From positions 56,230,501-56,294,500 of the forward strand of contig JASDFA010000003.1 of assembly GCA_035772735.1 (NCBI GenBank): 64,000 bases of DNA, read 5' to 3'. This stretch comes from Datura wrightii (Eukaryota > Streptophyta > Magnoliopsida > Solanales > Solanaceae). Shown here piece by piece: positions 23,449-33,302 of the stretch (positions are counted from its first letter, which is position 1; each line of letters starts with the position of its first letter). The notes under the pieces were generated by a model, which made no database searches, was not told the DNA's origin, and saw only the letters and a list, made by a program, of their open reading frames with translations. The position numbers and the translations under genes were made by a program.

Positions 23449-24890
23449 TCACTCGTCTTCATCATTAACCTCATCACCACCATCACCTCCGCTGGCATCA
23501 CCAAGCCTAGCAAAATCGTCGCCCAGCCCTTCAAAAAAGTCATCAATTGGCCCCCAAGATGAGGACAGAGTAGCCATTACAACATCCAAAGCACTCATGT
23601 TGGGCACTTCGATGAAGTCCGACTTTTCCATTCTGCACCTCAGTTCAGAGGGACGTGACTGCCCCTTTTACAACGTCCACCAGCTTGCAAAAAGTGGAAA
23701 CATTCTCGTATATAGACTTGAGCTCCTTCTTGATAGTTTTGGTAATAAGTGTTGGGAGACTCTTGGCCAAGCGTTGAAGCTGGCTATCATGCAAGTTTGT
23801 CATCTCCACAAGAAGATGGAGACCACTTGACTGAGAAGATTGAGGAGGTAGAGAAACATTGGGCTGGGGCATGTCACTCGATGCTTGGCCCGATAAGTCA
23901 GGCTGGGGCACATTGAATTTTCGGGTGGTGGGAGATTGGGCTGACCTGTGGGAGAGCGCTTCCTCTTGTACGCTGAAGGCTTGCAGGCACTTCCATTTCA
24001 CTGTCGGTGCCTCTGCATCTCTCTTCTTGTCAATAGTGATCACTCAAAGAGCAGAGAAAGGTGTCTCATCCAAAAAAAGAGGCACTCCGGCTGCTGCAAA
24101 AAGTTGCGAGATCAACACAGCACATGGCATGGAAGTGCTGGACTGCCACGCCTTCTTCTTCAGTTGTGGAGCAACAAGTTCTCCAAAGTTGATGGGGACC
24201 CCTGACATAATGCAAGTGATCAAGATAACTGCTTCCATGGTGACCCACTACTCATTCTTCGATGGGATGATGTGAGAGCGAATAAAATCCAACCATAGCT
24301 TGGCCTCAAACTTCAAATCGTGGCGAGAGATTTTGCACCCATGGAGGCCCATAGGGGAGTATCAACAGCAATAACACCAGCCACCCACCTATGTTGGTCT
24401 TTCATATTGGCCACCAGTGTTATTTATTCCGTGGCAGAGTCTATCTCATCTTCCCAAAATAAATAATTGATGGCAGTCGGGGTGATATCCATTTCTTCCC
24501 CACAAATCATCACCAAAGGAAGGTAGGGAAATTCATCCACTTTGCCCTGATGTTGCATGCTATCTTGGCGGGCCTGGTAGGAGGCATAAAACTCTGTGAC
24601 AAGGCTGGGGTAGTACAGCGGCAAAGGGTTGGCAAATGCATGCCATTGCTAGTGGGTGAATTGCTCAGTTATATTTGGGAAGTCACCCTTCACCCCAGCC
24701 AAGTCAAACCTCTTCTCTACCGTGTTAGAGCATTCTTGGCAGATGACGTAGTGATCCTTCATGTTAGGAACATAGAGAATAATAGCTTCCTTAGTTTTGG
24801 CGCGTGGGGGAGCAGCCTTTGCTTTACCTTTGCCTTGCTAGCAGATGAAGCAGGGGCCTTTCCTTTGTCGGAGGACCTAGAGGATGACAT
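23449..24890 (-). pseudogene. Element C ORF3: putative plant transposon protein domain, with acidic tail (frameshifted)
   Basis: Extra gene in the position where Athila-type elements carry an env-like ORF, about 480 codons when intact. The start ATG at 24890 gives MSSSRSSDKGKAPASS, a Ser/Lys-rich start. The core has HYVICQECSNTVEKRFDLAG, QWHAFANPLPLYYPSLVTEF, GEEMDITPTAINYLFWEDE, LWLDFIRSHIIPSKNE, ILITCIMSGVPINFGELV and LFAAAGVPLF. I recognise these as the family called 'putative plant transposon protein'; its function is unknown. The C-terminal part has a helical segment (LQRLAKSLPTLITKTIKKEL) and an acidic end, GDDFARLGDASGGDGGDEVN then DEDE. No clear membrane segment is seen. Frameshifts near 24825 and 23640 plus several stops make this copy inactive. 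Confidence 0.75.
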
Positions 24891-25410
24891 GATTTGTGTT
24901 TCTGCAAAAAGCTTATTAGTGATATGACATTGAAATAGAAATTAAAGGAAAAGAAACTAATCTAAAGAAGAACTAAGAAGCAAGTGATGATCAAATAATC
25001 CTTGAAAAGTGGTACCGGCGAACAATCGGCGATTCACCCAAGGTAATTCACGAACCACCGACTAGACGCCGGTATGTAAGAGAGCACTGGGGGAATCTGG
25101 TCATTTTCAGTGGTTCAAGCGGCGTTTCACTACTCATGTTTCACGAACTGCCGGGGTAGCACCAGATTCACTCAGTAGCTAAGACCAATTTTAGAGTGAA
25201 GAACTGCCCCAAGCGGCGTTTCGCCGAATATGACCAGCGAATGGCCGACTTCTCATGTCTCAAATTCTAAACCATTGCATACAAACACCCATTAACACAT
25301 TTTCATCACAAATATAAGACAAGCAATTATACTCCATTCCCACACATATTTATGATGTTTTAGCCCTTAAGAATGGCATCACCCGGTCTATCATCGGGCA
25401 AAACATTGTG
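24891..25410 (-). promoter_or_regulatory. ORF3 leader of element C with inverted-repeat cluster
   Basis: The noncoding leader upstream of ORF3. At 25011-25260 it holds repeated GC-rich half-sites such as ACCGGCGAACAATCGGCGA and the perfect palindrome CGGCGTTTCGCCG at 25214-25226. D has CGGCGAAACGCCG in the matching place. At 25363-25410 is the CCCTTAAG...CCCGGTCTATCATCGGG box, whose second copy lies beyond the ORF3 stop. Confidence 0.55.
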
Positions 25411-25722
25411 CTTTATGTAAATGGGTTACTCATACTTCACCCTTTTCATAATCTCATCATAAAAGCACATACCCACTTCAATCATAAGCATAACACATTC
25501 AAAATTTCAACAAAGAAGGGAAGGGAAATAGTACTCCTGTAGAATCATGTAACCATATTCAAATAAAAAACAGGGGCAAGAGAAATGTTACCAATTGGAA
25601 GACTATTTGCAAACTCTTCAAGCCTCAAAAAGGAAAATAGTTCAAGATTGTAGGAGCCCCTTCAAGTGAGTATAGAGTAGATAGTAAGATTAGAATGATT
25701 TTGATGGTGAAATATGGATGGG

Positions 25723-25910
25723 TATTTATAGGTGAAAAGTGGGAATATGATAGGATGAGGGGAAGGTGGGGAATTTAATGTGGGTGAGTTGGTGGAGAGT
25801 TGGAAGGTGAAAACGTGGGAAAATGGAAAGGGTGAAAATGAGAAATTGTGGGGAATAGTGAATGTTAGGTAATGGAGGGAGAAAAATGGAAAGAAAAATT
25901 TGTGATTTTG
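25723..25910 (-). promoter_or_regulatory. Internal promoter candidate of element C: TATA box and pyrimidine tract
   Basis: The minus strand reads CCTATAAATACC with TATAAATA at 25723-25730, directly preceded by about 170 bases that are strongly pyrimidine-rich on that strand. Further upstream is the inverted-repeat cluster at 25940-26290. The order cluster, TATA, leader, gene mirrors the LTR U3. D has TATAAAA at 49531-49537 in the same arrangement. Confidence 0.55.
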
Positions 25911-25939
25911 TGGGCCAGTCTTTTTAAATTTCTCTTTTT

Positions 25940-26290
25940 AATTCAGGACGAGCCCAACCGGTGATTCGTCGGACCAATTCGGTGGTTTGCCGCTACTTTT
26001 CATTATGACTTGTTTTGTACTGAGTAATCTAGTTCCATCTGGCAATGCACCGGCAGTCCACGAATTGAAACTGCGGCCCACCGGTCATCTGCCTAATCTG
26101 GGCCTCGCTTCAGGTATTCTGCTTTAGACCGACGATACACCTGTGACCCACGAATCAGATTCAGCGGTTCGCCAGTGCCCCACCGATGCTTCAGTTCAAC
26201 ACTCATCTTTCTACTTTAGGCTCCCTTATCTTCGGCGATCCACATTACAGGACCGGTAGCTCGCTGGCCTCTCGTCGATGCTCCCATCAT
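25940..26290 (-). promoter_or_regulatory. Inverted-repeat cluster upstream of the ORF3 promoter, element C
   Basis: Dispersed words such as ACCGGTGATTCGTCGG, CGGTGGTTTGCCG, CAGCGGTTCGCCAG and CGGCGATCCAC resemble those in the LTR U3 and in the ORF3 leader. No coding sequence. The role as a promoter element is inferred. Confidence 0.5.
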
Positions 26291-26364
26291 GACTTTCATA
26301 TCACTTTGCTTCTCATTTCTCAAATCCTACACAAACAAAAAAACATCAAATAATTCAATAAAAA

Positions 26365-26415
26365 CTTGGGTTACCTCCCAAGAAGCGCCTTATTTATTAT
26401 CGTGGCATGACGTAG
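26365..26415 (-). promoter_or_regulatory. Conserved hairpin box at the protease-ORF3 boundary, element C
   Basis: CTTGGG-TTACCT-CCCAAG at 26365-26382 is a perfect 6-bp stem with a 6-base loop, followed by AAGCGCC and a TCGTGGCATGACG stretch. The same box lies at 50243-50260 in D and, degenerate and doubled, near 11350-11430 in B. I recall GGGAGGCAACCC sequences downstream of pol in plant Athila-type elements; a splice or promoter role is speculative. Confidence 0.55.
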
Positions 26416-26422
26416 TCCTTTT

Positions 26423-28803
26423 TCAATTCTTCATTTCTGACGGGTCATCATCCGCTTCCATCTTACTCAACTTCACTCCCTTATCCTCATCATCAATTTG
26501 CAATACTCCAATTACTTTGCATTCGGGTAGAGTTCCAGCTGATGGACATACCTTGAAGGTGACTTCCTCACCACCAATTCGAAATTTTAACTCTCCAAGC
26601 TCCACATCTACCACTGCTCTCCGAGTAGACCACAAAGGTCTCCCCAAAATAATGGAAACTTCCACATCCATGTCACAATCCAGAATAGCAAAATCAGTTG
26701 GGAGAATGAACTTGTCAACTCGCACCAGTACATCTTCTAGCACCTCCACAGGTCTTTTGTTTGACCTATCTACCATTAGTAGTTGCATCGATGTTGGTTT
26801 CATACTTTCGAGGCCTAATTCTTAAAAATGTGCAAGGGCATCAGATTTATACTTGCACTGAGATCACATAGAGCCATCTTAAACACACAAATCCCAATCG
26901 TGCATGGAATTGTAAAAGCTCTGGGGTCTTCCCTTTTTGGAACAAGGTTGCTCATCATTACCACACTACAATGGTGCATTTTCTCTTCATTTCCAGCATA
27001 AACCACCTTCTTCTTTTTCAACAAGTCTTTCATAAACTTGGCATAACCAGTCATTTGGATCAAAGTGTCCACTAATGGTATGTTTATGGATGACTTGCTA
27101 AACATATCAACAAACTTCTTAAATTGATCTTCCTTCTTTTTCTTGGTAAGCCGTTGTGGATATGGTGGTGGGATTCTTGCTTCAGCTCTATCATCAACCG
27201 GGGCCTTCATGCCAGCTTCTTCATCAGCCACTTGAATGTGGGTCTCAGCATCCTTTTCCTCTGTTTCTTCTTCATCCTTTTCTTCATTCTCTGGAATTAT
27301 TGGCATTTTATCACCCTCATCTTCGTAAACTACTTTTGGATTCTCCATCTCACTAGGCTTTCCTGGTGCATCTCCAATCCTCCTACCACTTCTAGTGAGA
27401 ATAACCATACGTTGACCGTCTTTTTCCGAATTAGGCATTGTGTCACTAGGTAATGTTCCTTTCATTCTCGGGTTCATTTGAGCTGAAAGGTGATTTATTT
27501 GAGCTTCCAAATGCTTTATGGATGCTGAGTGTGAACTCACTGTTTGAGCGAGGTTAGACACCTCCCCTCTTAATTCTTTCACTTCACTTTCGGTCGACTC
27601 CACCTTCTTCAAAACTCTTGAGAGCATGTGTTTGATTTTGGAGCTACCCGCATCACTTACTCCTCACTGGTTTTGAGAATTTCCACCCTTAGGAGGTGGA
27701 ATGTATGGATTTGCACTTTGATGGTAACGATCACCTTCTTGGTTTGGCTCTATATTGATCCGCATCTCATTCCTTTCGGGCCAGCCTTGTTGTTCGCGAT
27801 TTATCCACCCTTGGTTATCATCCCTTGGGCGCCACGGGCCTTGGTTTGCTCCTCGAAAGCCAGGTCGAGGCCCTCCCATTTGGTTACCCATATATTGGCA
27901 TTCTTCATCCTATCTCGGTGGCGAAGGCTCTCTTTCATATTACAGGGGACCTTGCATTACCACAACATTTATCACGTTCGGTCCTGCTCCCATCACATGC
28001 TTGGTCATCAATTCTAATTTTGTCAACATCTTGGCAAGAGTCTCATCCCTCTCATCATCCCTTTTCCACAACTCTGCCACCAATGCACTTGAGAGATCCC
28101 GTTAGTGGACACACTCGTCTCCCTTATGTGCCAAGCCCTATTGGTTTTTGTCATTCGGTCAAGTAGAGCTTTGGCTAACCCATATGTTTGGTCCATAATT
28201 GATCCCCCCCAGCTAAATTGTTGGCAACATATTTGTTGATTGAATCAAGGGCCCTATAGAAACTTTGGAGAAGCACTCCATCCGGTAATCCATGATTTGG
28301 GCAAAGAGCAACCTTCTTTTTAAACCTTAACCATGCATCATGCAAAGGCTCTCCTTGTTCTTGGCAGAAGTTCGTGATATCATCCCTCAGTAGTAACATC
28401 TTTGAGGGAGGGAAAAACCAATATAGGAAAGTCTCGGTTAACTCTTGCCACGAAGTAATACACCCCGGAGGAAGTTCCTCCAGCCACATTGTTGCTTCCC
28501 CCATTAATGAGAAAGGGAAGAGTCTCAACCTAATTGATTCTTAACTGATGTTTGTGATGTTGAAGGGCTGGAAAATTTATAAGAAATTCCTCAAATGCAG
28601 ATTCACATCTTCACTTGGTTTGCCGCCAAAAAGCCCTTTCATCTGCAATAAGTGCAACATGGTGCTACTAACATGGAACACCGCATTCTCTACTTTCGGT
28701 GGTAGGAGAATGGCACCTGCAACTTCAGAATCACCAGATTATCTTCGTCAAGTTCCAAGTTCCCCTCCACTGAGCTATCTCCTGCTTGGGAATGATGGCT
28801 CAT
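26423..28803 (-). pseudogene. Element C gag-protease polyprotein (frameshifted)
   Basis: Starts at the ATG 28803 (MSHHSQAGDSSVEGN). The Gag core shows RLFPFSLMGEATMWLEELPP, TFLYWFFPPSKML and LHDAWLRFKKKVALCPNHGL at 28528-28175. The nucleocapsid part (27891-27664) is Gly/Pro/Asn/Arg-rich (GGPRPGFRGANQGPWRP) with no CCHC knuckle. A coiled segment (27627 onward, VESTEVKELRGEVSNLAQTV-like, broken), an acidic linker and FPQR-like PPPYPQRLTKKKK precede the protease. That site reads LCDLSASINLMPL (family LCDLGASINLMPL), followed by ILDCDMDVEVSIILGRPL and GEEVTFKVC. The frame ends near 26423 just before the hairpin box. Frame changes occur near 28600, 28000 and 26810. Confidence 0.85.
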
Positions 28804-28904
28804 GAGGTAGTTAAATCCTAACAAGAAGGCAGAAAATCAAATCAAGTATCTAAGATGCACACTAATTCAATTTAACAATCAATCACAAGATCATCAAATG
28901 CCAG

Positions 28905-28922
28905 ACCCCGGCAACAGTGTCA
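28905..28922 (-). other. Primer binding site (tRNA-Asp type), element C, decayed
   Basis: The minus strand reads TGACACTGTTGCCGGGGT. The plant tRNA-Asp site as I recall it is TGGCGCCGTTGCCGGGGA. D keeps TGGCACCATTGCCGGGGA at 52736-52753. Confidence 0.75.
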
Positions 28923-28926
28923 TTTT

Positions 28927-30532
28927 TTATAACGTCCAAAATATATTCTTAAATCAAAGAATACACACGATCGTTGTATTAAAATAAGTAACCTGACGAA
29001 TGCAGGGGTAGAATCCCACGAGGAATAGGGAGTGATGAATTCAAGTGTCGATTGAGAAGTTGATTTTATCTTGCACCATATAAGTTTAACATAAAAACAA
29101 GGAAATGGGGGGGGGGAATAAACTTTTCAGTGAATTACACAACATTCTTTAGTGAATTCAAACTAAAAGGATCAGCTAAGTTGTAGACAATATTTGTAAA
29201 ATACTAGAGGTGCAGTGTAGATGAAATACTAATTAGATTGGGATGGACCAGGATAACTTAATAAGTTCAATAAATGTAAATAATCTCAGGAAATAGGTAG
29301 CCTCAGCATCCTAGCCTATTGACTACCCCAAACTAGAGTTTTCTCAAACTCTAGCTGCAATTTAATACACCCGAATTGATTTGGATCAGCAACTTCACTA
29401 TTCGTAACTGTTAGTTTCTAATTAGGAAGAAGGAAGTAATTTCAGCTATTACTAGCTTAATTTTACAACCTCACATCCATACCCACTACTAGATTCCCTT
29501 CCACTACTTAATTATTCTCTCCCGAGCAACAATTAAGCAAGTATAGATAGACCCATATCATCATCAATAGATCTTCATTAATAGATTTAAAGGAATCCAA
29601 TAGATTTACACTTAATTGAACATTATGAAGTTAACTCTAGCAATAGCCAATCCAACTAAGTATTCATCATCACACACCTCTAGTTAATGATTTTAGCTAC
29701 TCATAGATAAGAAATTCAAAAACACAATTATTAAAAGCATCATTGAATTTAATACGATGAGTAGATAAATCAAAAGCACAATTATCCTTCAACTACACTT
29801 GAAACTAAATAATACCAACGAAGGAAAGAGAGCAGAGTATCTTTTACAGCGTTCAATCAAAATCCCTTTTCTCAGCTAAAAATTGGTCTTCAGCTAAAAA
29901 AGAAAGATGATGTGATGTGTACTTGGCTTCTCTCTCAATCTTTCTATCTTCTCCCTCTTTTTCTCTCCTTTCTGCAATGTACTTCTCTTTCTATTTATAC
30001 CCTGAAAAGTAGGGTACTTTTCCTACCTTTTTCAGAAATGAACAATTTTACCCTTAATAGCATCATTTTGGAACCAGCGAAGGCACCATCGGTTTGCCAA
30101 TGAAATCCGTGAACCGCCAGCTACTTGCTCTTCTTCTTCAGTCATTACCAGTGAACTTCGACGGTTCACTCACCGTTTCACCGATGCCAATCTATGAACC
30201 GCCGGACCTTAAATACCAATTCCAGACTTTTCTGAGTGTCATTCAGTGACTGAACTGGCGTCCCACCACAGGTTACTCGTGAGCCGCTGGTGGCATTCTT
30301 CTGACAAGGAAGTGACCTTCATCTTTTTAACCGGCATTTTGCCGGTTAACATCTGTGTTTCGCCACTTCTGTTCATTTCCTCCATTTTACACCATTTTAG
30401 CTCTTTTCTTCAAACTTAGGCATCTGCACATAACAAAAGCAAAAAGAGCATAAAATCCAAATAATCAACTCGAGAATTAAGCAAAAACTCAATCTTTAGA
30501 GTCTAATGAGTTGGTAAATTACCAACTCATCA
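28927..30532 (-). repeat. Element C right (5') LTR
   Basis: It matches 19828-21429 closely, with the terminal TG changed to TT at 28927-28928. It has TATAAATA at 29992-29999, the inverted-repeat cluster at about 30070-30350, and the perfect 25-bp palindrome at 30506-30530. Confidence 0.93.
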
Positions 30533-30537
30533 AAACC

Positions 30538-31890
30538 TTCAACAAAACTTCGATAATAGCCTGCTGAACTCAAGAAACTCTGAATATTTGAAGGGTTCAC
30601 CGGTCTAGGCCAATTCTTCACCGACTCTATTTTCTGAGAGTCCACCATTATGCCTTCGCTTGATACCACATTGCCCAAAAATGCTACGGAGTTCAACCAA
30701 AACTCACACTTGCAGAAGTTGGCATATAAGTGACAATCCTTGAAAGTCTGAAGCACTATTCTCAAATGAGCGGCATGTTCCTCCTTGCTTCGAGCATAAG
30801 GATGTCATCAATAAACACAATCACGAACATATCCAGGTATGTCTTGAACACCCTGTTCATCAAGTCCATAAAAGTTGCAGGAGCATTTGTTAGTCCAAAA
30901 CATATAACTACCAACTCATAATGACCATACCGCGTCCTGAAGGCTGTCTTTAGGATGTCACTCTCCCGAACTCTAAGTTGATGATACCCGAATCTAAGAT
31001 CTATCTTCCAGAAACACTTGGCACCCTGAAGCTGGTCAAATAAATCATCAATGTGGGTAAAGGATACCTATTCTTTATGGTGACTTTGTTCAATTGTTGA
31101 TAATCAATACACATTCAAACAGAACCATCTTTCTTTCGGACAAAGAGAACTGGTGCAACCCATATGGACTTGCTCGGTCTAATGAAATCCTTATCTAATA
31201 GGTCCTTCAACTGTTCTTTCAACTCCTTTAGCTCGGGTGGAGCCATTCTGTAGAGAGGAATAAATATAGGTTGTGTGTCAGGAAGCAGGTCAATACCAAA
31301 ATCAATCTCCTGCTCGGAGGGACCCCTGGTAAATCATCTAGGAAGACTTTTAGACACTCACATACTACTGGAACTGACTGAATAATCAGGGTCTCGAATT
31401 CAACATCCTTAACCCTAACTAGATAGTACACACATAGAAATCATCTTTCTGGCCTTAAGGTTGGAAATGAAATGACCTACAGGCACAACTAAACTACCCT
31501 TCCATTCTAAGACTAGCTCACCCGGAAATCTGAACTCTACTGCCCGGGTTCTACAATTAACTGAGGCATAACATGCAAATAGCCAATCCATGCCAAGGAT
31601 CACATCAAAATTGGTCATGGCTAACTCTACCAAATCTGCTGAGATGACTTTCTATAGGACTAAGATCGGGAAAACTCTATACACCCGTCTTGCTACAATT
31701 GAGTCACCTACTTGAGTAGAAACTAAGAAGGGTTATGATAAGACTTCGGGACTGGCTTTGAAGCAACTGGCCACATAAGGTGTCACAAAAGACAAGGTAG
31801 CCCCGGATCTAGCAAAACATAAACATCAAGATGGGAAACTCGTAACATACCAGTGACCATATTCGGGGAGACCTCCTGCTCCTGGCGGGA
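30538..31890 (-). pseudogene. T2 protease and reverse transcriptase, right of the C insertion
   Basis: The minus strand shows the protease site LLDPGA near 31810 with the catalytic Asp kept, then MTNFDVILGMDWLFACYASV at 31633. RT motifs follow in broken frames, including the active-site box FVIVFIDDIL near 30810 and KNWPRPVNPSNIQSFLSSAG at the thumb end. The sequence stops at 30538, next to the target duplication; the continuation is RNase H at 19822. Several stops and frameshifts are present. Confidence 0.85.
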
Positions 31891-33093
31891 TGCTAATGCA
31901 TAGAAGTTGTTCTAGCGCTGACTGCCACTGGTGCTAATTGATGCTCCCTGATGTGCTGAGCATATGGGTGTGGCCGCTGGACTAGAAGCTAGGCCTCAGC
32001 CCCCATCATGATCCTACCTCACTGCTGGGCAATCTCTGAGCATGTGTCCAGGCTTTCCAAACCCGAAACAAGCACCTGAACCTGCTAGACATTAACCTGT
32101 GTGACCCTGGCCACACCTGTAGCAAGCTGGAACAATAGAATCTACAGATTTGCTGGTCTAACCCCTAGAGCTTGATGCTTGTCCCCTCTGATCGTGCCTC
32201 GGTCTAGATGGCACACTCAATGCTGAAGATGTTGGGGCTGATGATCTCTGGTGGGTCTGCTATCAGTTCCCTCTACCTGACCTCGGCTGTGAGAATCTGT
32301 GGTCATCGATCCTGGCCCTCTCGGCCTCCCTCTCTCTCAGATGTGTCGCCTCCATCTGCTGGGCGTACAAGACTATCTGAGGGAAATTCATGTCCTTGTG
32401 AAGCATAGCGGTCCTAAATTCTTATCTAGATAGTCTGCTACACCATGAACAAATCTACTCACCCACACCCTCTGATCAACCACTAACTCTGGGGCATACT
32501 TTGATAAGTGAGTGAACTCGAGAGTATACTCTTGTACCGTCATTCTCCCTTGCCTCAGATTTATGAACTTAGCTGCCTTCAGCTCCCTCATCTCACGAGG
32601 GAAGAACGGATCCAAGAATGTAACATGGAACTCCTCCCAAGTGACATAGCCTGCTTCGGCGACCCTGCTATCTTTCCATTGGCGAAACCAGATGTGCGCG
32701 ACCCCTTTCAACTGATACGAGGCCAACTCTACACACTCAACCCCATTCACCCCCATGACATTAGTGATCTTCAGTATCTCATCTATGAACTCATGCGGGT
32801 CCTCATCCAATTTTTTCTGCAAGGAACTTTGGGGGGTTCATTCTCAAGAAGTCTCTGACTCGAGCTGCCGCTGCATTGCCATTTTGCGGCACATGCATAA
32901 CAACCTGCTGATTGACCTGAGCAGTCAAGGCCTGCACAAGCATCTGAATAGCTGCCCGAAACTCAACATGGGCAACCATCTTAGGTGCCTGGTTCTCCTG
33001 AACGGGTGGGGCTTGCTGGGGCCCATTCCCATTGCCATCCTCGTGGCCTTCTCCATTCCCATTCCTTCTACCATTCATTCTTTGAGGATCCAT
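31891..33093 (-). pseudogene. T2 gag (frameshifted)
   Basis: Starts at the ATG 33093 (MDPQRMNGRRNGNGEGHEDG), followed by EFRAAIQMLVQALTAQVN. A frameshift near 32820 separates this from the core (VECVELASYQLKGVAHIWFR, FLDPFFPREMRELKAAKF, EYTLEFTHLSKYAPELVV). The zinc-knuckle region near 32050-32130 reads CYRCGQGHTG then a stop, and CFGFGKPGHMLRDC, so the second cysteine of the last knuckle is Phe. Confidence 0.85.
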
Positions 33094-33286
33094 GATTTTG
33101 CAATCGCGAATAGCATGAATTAGAAGGATAGGGAGACATTTCATTGCACGACATAGATCATGAAAGAAGGGAACATTTCTTAAATGTTTCATAGCCTCTT
33201 CGTCATAAGTGTGGTGCGCTTCACACCGATGAAAAAGACTTTACTTAACGTTTCTTTCAGACACCATAGGACACTTCAAACCTAAT

Positions 33287-33298
33287 GCTCTAATACCA
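33287..33298 (-). other. Primer binding site (tRNA-iMet type), T2
   Basis: TGGTATTAGAGC on the minus strand, four bases from the 5' LTR boundary at 33303. Confidence 0.85.
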
Positions 33299-33302
33299 AG
33301 TT

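Larger units (their letters stand above)
19828..30532 (-). mobile_element. Element C: non-autonomous Athila/Tat-like element with gag-pro and ORF3, inserted in T2 pol
   Basis: LTRs of 1.6 kb (19828-21429 and 28927-30532), a decayed tRNA-Asp primer site, gag-protease, then directly ORF3 and a 2-kb noncoding 3' region, all on the minus strand. No RT, RNase H or integrase sequence exists between protease and ORF3. A perfect 5-bp duplication AAACC flanks it (19823-19827 and 30533-30537). Sister copy D has the same structure, so this is a family, not a one-off deletion. Confidence 0.92.

Noticed and set aside
23449..24890. ORF3 as a captured host gene or an envelope protein
   Set aside because: It resembles a family known only from plant mobile elements, and no signal peptide or clear membrane helix is visible. 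An env origin cannot be fully excluded.
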